From contig SZWC01001589.1 in NCBI GenBank assembly GCA_023375785.1, forward strand, positions 6,498-45,269: a DNA stretch of 38,772 nt, given 5' to 3'. Under the pieces are notes generated by a model that saw only the letters and a program-made list of their open reading frames with translations, was not told the origin of the DNA and made no database searches. Position numbers and translations under genes: made by a program. Shown one piece after another: positions 35,401-38,772 of this stretch. The DNA is from Penium margaritaceum. Lineage: Eukaryota > Streptophyta > Zygnematophyceae > Desmidiales > Peniaceae. The number at the start of each line of letters is the position of its first letter. Within the stretch, counting starts at the first letter, position 1.

Positions 35401-38055
35401 TGACCAACAAAAGTAGGCATATGTCACTGACCATGACCAAATAATGTCACTAAGTGTGGTAAATTTTGACAACTCACAACACGAGTGACAAATGGTCAGG
35501 GTGGAAGGTAATGGTTTGTGAATACTAGTTACCTACTAGCAAGTACAAATACCTTCAATATGTAGTGGCACAATGTGGCTTCAATGCACAGTGACCAACC
35601 AAAGTATGCATATGTCACTAACCATGAAGAACAAATTTCACTTCATGTGGTCAATGTTGAAAACACATAACACGAGTCACTAATGGTCAGATGGGAAAAC
35701 AATGGATTGGGAACACTAGTTATCAACTAGCAAGTACAAATACCTTCAAAAAGCAGTGGCACGGTATGGCTAGCGTGCACAGTGACCAACCAAAGGATGC
35801 ATACGTCACTGACTACGACCGAATAAGTCCACTATGTGTGGTCAACATTGACAACTCAACACGAGTCACAGATGGTCAAAGGGAGAGACAATGGTTTGGG
35901 AAGCATATGTATTGACTAGAAAGGACAAAGAACTTCAATACATAGTGGCACGGTGTGGCTAATATGCACACCAAACAATCAAACTAGGCATATGTCACTG
36001 ATCATGACCACAGAATTTCAATGTGGGTGGTCAACGTTGACCAACCATAACACGAGTCACAAACGGTTAGGAGATGAAACAATGCTATGAGAATATCGGT
36101 TCTCAACTACCAAGTACAACGACCTTCAGTCAGTAGTAACACGGTGTGGCTACCATGCACAATGACCGACCAAAGTAAGCATATGTACTGCCTTTGACCA
36201 AAGAAATCCGCTGTGTGTGGTCCACGTTGACAACTCGTAATACGAGTCACAAATGGTCATAGGGGGAAACAATGGTTTGGGAACACCACGTATCACATAG
36301 CAAGCACAAGGGGCTTCAATACGTTGTGGCACGGTGTGGATACCATGCACGGTGACCAACCAAAGTAGGCATATGTCACTGACCATGACCAAATAATGTC
36401 ATTAAGTGTGGTAAACTTTGACAACTCACAACACGAATCACAAATGGTCAGGGTAGAAGGTAATGGTTTGTGAATACTAGTTATCTACTAGCAAGTACAA
36501 AAACCTTCAATATGTAATGGCAGAATGTGGCTTCAATACACAGTGACCAACCAAATCTGCATATGTCACTGACCATGACGAAAGAATTTCACTTCATGTG
36601 GTCAACATTGAAAACGCATAACACGAGTCACAAATGGTCAGAGGGGAAAAGAATGGGTTGGGAACACTAGTTATCAACTAGGAAGTACAAAGTCCTTCAA
36701 CAAGCAGTGGCACGGTATGGCTAGCGTGCACAGTGAACAACCAAAGGATGCCTACGTCACTGACTACGACCGAATAAGTCCACTATGTGTGGTCAACATT
36801 GACAACTCATAACACGAGTCACAAATGGTCAAAGGGAGTGAAAATGGCTTGGGAAGCCTATGTATCCACTAGAAAGGACAAAAAACTTCAATACGTAGTG
36901 GCACGGTGTGGCTAATATGCACACCAAACAACCAAACTAGGCATATGTCAATGATCATGACCAGAGAATTTCAACATGGGTGGTCAACGTTGACCAACCA
37001 GAACACGTGTCACAAGCGGTCACGACAAGAAACAATGCTATGGGAATATCGGTTCTCAACTACCAAGTACAACGACCTTCAGTTTGTAGTAGCACGGTGT
37101 GGCTACCATGTACAATGACCGACCAAAGTAGGCATATGTACTGCCTTTGACCAAAGAAATCCGCTGTGTGTGGTCAACGTTGACAACTCATAATACGAGT
37201 CACAAATGGTCAGAGGGGGAAACAATGGTTTGGGAACACCAAGTATCACATAGCAAGCACAAGGGGCTTCAATGCGTTGTGGCACGGTGTGGAGACCATG
37301 CACGATGACGAACCAAAGTAGGCATATGTCACTGACCATGCCCAAATAATGTCACTACGTGTGGTAAACTTTGACAACTCACAATACGAGTCACAAATGG
37401 TCAGGGTGGAAGGTAATGGTTTGTGAATACTAGTTATCTACAAGCAAGTACAAATACCTTCAATATGTAGTGGCACAATGTGGCTTCAATGCACAGTGAC
37501 CAAGCAAAGTATGCATATGTCACTAACCATGACGAGCTAATTTCACTTCATGCGGTCAACGTTGAAAATGCATAACACGAGTCACAAATGGTCGGAGGGG
37601 AGAACAATGGATTGGGAAGCCTATGTATTGGCTAGAAAGGACAAAGAACTTCAATACGTAGTGGCACGGTGTGGCCAATATGCACACCAAGCAATCAAAC
37701 TAGGCATATGTCACTGATCATGACCAGAGAATTTCAATATGGGTGGTCGACGTTGACCAACCATAACACGAGTCACAAACGGTCAGGAGAGGAAACAATG
37801 CTATGAGAATATCGGTTCTCAACTACCAAGTACAACGACCTTCAGTCAGTAGTAGCACGGTGTGGCTACCATGCACAATGACCGACCAAAGTATGCATAT
37901 GTACTGCCTTTGACCAGAGAAATCCGCTGTGTGTGGTCCACGTTGACAACTCATAATACGAGTCACAAATGGTCAGAGGGGGAAACAATGGTTTGGGAAC
38001 ACCACGTATCACATAGCAAGCACAAGGGGCTTCAATACGTTGTGGCACGGTGTGG
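32219..38055 (+). repeat. Satellite array, block 5, to its right end in the window
   Basis: A monomers begin at 32334, 33288, 34242, 35004, 35956, 36909 and 37672, giving mostly 954-bp with some 763-bp units. The array stops just after a complete B monomer (37863-38052, then GTGG and N), that is, at a monomer boundary. The unit at 35004 carries the variants ACAACTCAACACGAGTCACA and GAAGCATATGTATTGAC that also occur far to the left. Confidence 0.95.
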
Positions 38056-38056
38056 N
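38056..38056. other. Single N joining satellite to retrotransposon
   Basis: The base composition, repeat content and coding character all change at this one N. Two other single N positions (20144 and 32218) mark joins that duplicate sequence, so linkage of satellite and retrotransposon here is not established. Confidence 0.85.
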
Positions 38057-38088
38057 TGGATGATCCACCTGATCAGGCGGATCATCCA
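38057..38088. repeat. 32-bp near-perfect palindrome at the LTR outer end
   Basis: The outer arms TGGATGATCC (38057-38066) and GGATCATCCA (38079-38088) are exact reverse complements. The middle CCTGATCAGG (38068-38077) is itself a perfect palindrome. Only the pair 38067/38078 (A against C) breaks symmetry. Confidence 0.9.
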
Positions 38089-38430
38089 CCGGACGCCTCG
38101 GCAGGCCTATCGGAGCATTTTCTCCACATGGTAATTTTGTTACTCGATCCGGTCGATTATCCACCGGATTTCGAGTCGCAGCCGGCTCGCAGAGTCGCTG
38201 CGCACACCCCAACTTCGGAAGGCCATATCTCCCTCGATACTTGTCTGATTCCGGCGAAACAACTTCCACCGGATTCAGCAACTCGTCAAATTTACGGGGC
38301 AATCCTCCATTTTAGGATCCAAGCCATTTTTGAGTCGCCAGATCCGCCGGAGCGGAGTCTTCACTTTCTGGTGGCTCGTCGGCGCCTCCCGGCGCCGCAC
38401 TTGGGCATGCGGAGGGGCAAATTTTCAACA
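38057..38430 (-). mobile_element. Copia-type 3' LTR (up to 374 bp)
   Basis: On the minus strand a sequence starting TGTTGAAAATTTGCCCC follows directly on a polypurine tract, the standard start of a Ty1/copia 3' LTR. The sequence next to the N ends in CATCCA, so the interval 38057-38430 has the TG...CA ends typical of LTRs. The 5' LTR is outside the window, so the true length cannot be checked. No TATA box or polyadenylation signal was clear to me. Several inverted repeats are present: 38057-38088, ATCCGGT/ACCGGAT at 38147-38153 and 38163-38169, and the GGCGCC repeats near 38390. The GC content is well above that of the satellite. Confidence 0.75.
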
Positions 38431-38431
38431 A

Positions 38432-38441
38432 TCTCCCCCTT
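38432..38441 (-). other. Polypurine tract of the copia element
   Basis: Read on the minus strand this is AAGGGGGAGA, followed by T and then the LTR start TGTTG. Its position, about 30 bp after the stop codon of the polyprotein, and its composition fit the primer for plus-strand DNA synthesis in copia elements. Confidence 0.8.
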
Positions 38442-38473
38442 GCACCTTCCATGCCCGCTGCTCCAGCTTGCTC

Positions 38474-38772
38474 TTACTCATCTTCCGCTGTGTCCTCCAG
38501 CCCATCATAGCTGGTCATCCCAAGCCCGGCCACGCTCAGCGCGTGCCGGTCCGCGGGTTGCGCTTTGGTCAAGCAATCCGCAAGCATGTTGTGCGTGCTG
38601 CAGTGCTGCAACACCACCTGCCCCTTCTTGACCATGTCCCGTGCGTAGTGGTAACGCACGTCGATGTGCTTCGTCCTCCTGTGCTGCGTCGGGTTGTTGG
38701 TCAGCGAGATGGAGCCGGTGTTGTCCTCTTGCACCACCGTTGGCTCCTGCTGCGGCACGCCCAGCTCCCCCA
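38474..38772 (-). CDS. Ty1/copia polyprotein, C-terminal end of RNase H (partial)
   Basis: This is the last part of a copia pol polyprotein: the end of the ribonuclease H domain, which removes RNA from the RNA-DNA hybrid during reverse transcription. The reading frame is open to the window edge (preceding residues GELGVPQQ), so the start, reverse transcriptase and integrase lie outside. Visible hallmarks in order are VQEDNTGSISLTNNP, with the conserved acidic residue of the EDN motif; RTKHIDVRYHYARD, the histidine-rich block typical of copia RNase H; and STHNMLADCLTK, matching the conserved ST..ADxLTK motif. About 25 further residues end in a TAA stop at 38474-38476. No stop or frameshift interrupts the ~99 visible codons. 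A polypurine tract and LTR follow at the expected place. The GC-rich codons contrast with the satellite. Copia is well supported; the lineage is not resolved. Confidence 0.9.
   Translation of the reverse strand, partial: GELGVPQQEPTVVQEDNTGSISLTNNPTQHRRTKHIDVRYHYARDMVKKGQVVLQHCSTHNMLADCLTKAQPADRHALSVAGLGMTSYDGLEDTAEDE

Noticed and set aside
77..37345. Dozens of recurrent open frames of 60-109 codons on both strands (for example 841-1023 plus, 3708-3950 minus)
   Set aside because: They recur at HOR spacing, overlap one another on both strands, start with various codons, are broken at random in individual copies and resemble no protein domain. They are by-products of a tandem repeat.
1..38055. 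CRISPR-like array
   Set aside because: The repeat is continuous 191-bp units without short repeats separated by unique spacers, and the context is eukaryotic.
38050..38631. Plus-strand frame of 193 codons at the right end
   Set aside because: It lies opposite the LTR and the copia RNase H frame and starts in the satellite across an N. GC-rich antisense sequence often stays open by chance.

Overview
This window is almost entirely a tandem-repeat (satellite) array from a eukaryotic genome. Positions 1-38055 consist of monomers of about 191 bp, all in the same orientation (about 190 monomers, allowing for gaps). It is broken by one insertion of non-satellite DNA (about 19.80-20.47 kb), two runs of N (14729-14986 and 26265-27005) and four single N characters (16237, 20144, 32218, 38056). 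The last ~720 bp (38057-38772) are different, GC-rich DNA: the 3' end of a Ty1/copia-type LTR retrotransposon read on the minus strand. I see no host gene. The short open frames in the array recur only because the repeat recurs. A copia element plus a tRNA-derived SINE-like insert suggest a plant or green-alga nuclear genome, but the species cannot be fixed from this sequence.

The satellite has higher-order structure. Five monomer types, here called A, B, C, D/D' and E, follow one another in fixed order. Two higher-order repeats (HORs) are interspersed: a 4-mer A-B-C-D of about 763 bp and a 5-mer A-B-C-D'-E of about 954 bp. The D monomer of the 4-mer looks like the first half of D' joined to the second half of E. 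The short form is therefore best explained as the long form minus exactly one monomer, lost by unequal exchange near the monomer centre. From about 2.7 to 8 kb the two forms largely alternate; from 11.5 to 17.4 kb the 4-mer dominates; 6-mers and irregular units occur at 23.0, 28.5 and 13.8 kb. Most chimeric monomers that I can see change type in or near a conserved central core (ACGAGTCACAAATGGTCAG), which lies just right of a palindrome (TGGTCAACGTTGACCA in type A).

At about 19.80-20.47 kb the array holds an AT-rich stretch followed by a SINE-like sequence with RNA polymerase III box A and box B motifs and G-rich tracts. A 208-bp part of it is present twice, exactly, on both sides of a single N, so this doubling is probably an assembly artefact. 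The single N at 32218 also separates two near-copies of the same sequence and breaks the repeat register, and the gap at 26265-27005 has matching flanks. The join at 38056 between satellite and retrotransposon is also a single N and is unproven.

The right end, on the minus strand, carries the C-terminal part of the copia polyprotein (end of RNase H), a stop codon, a polypurine tract and a 3' LTR of at most 374 bp. The LTR runs from TGTTG at 38430 to CA at 38057, immediately next to the N. Its outer end is a 32-bp near-perfect palindrome.

I found no evidence for an encoded new system. The most interesting content is how this satellite evolves: two HOR forms related by one-monomer loss, a shared exchange zone beside a palindrome, and traces of old and recent duplications.
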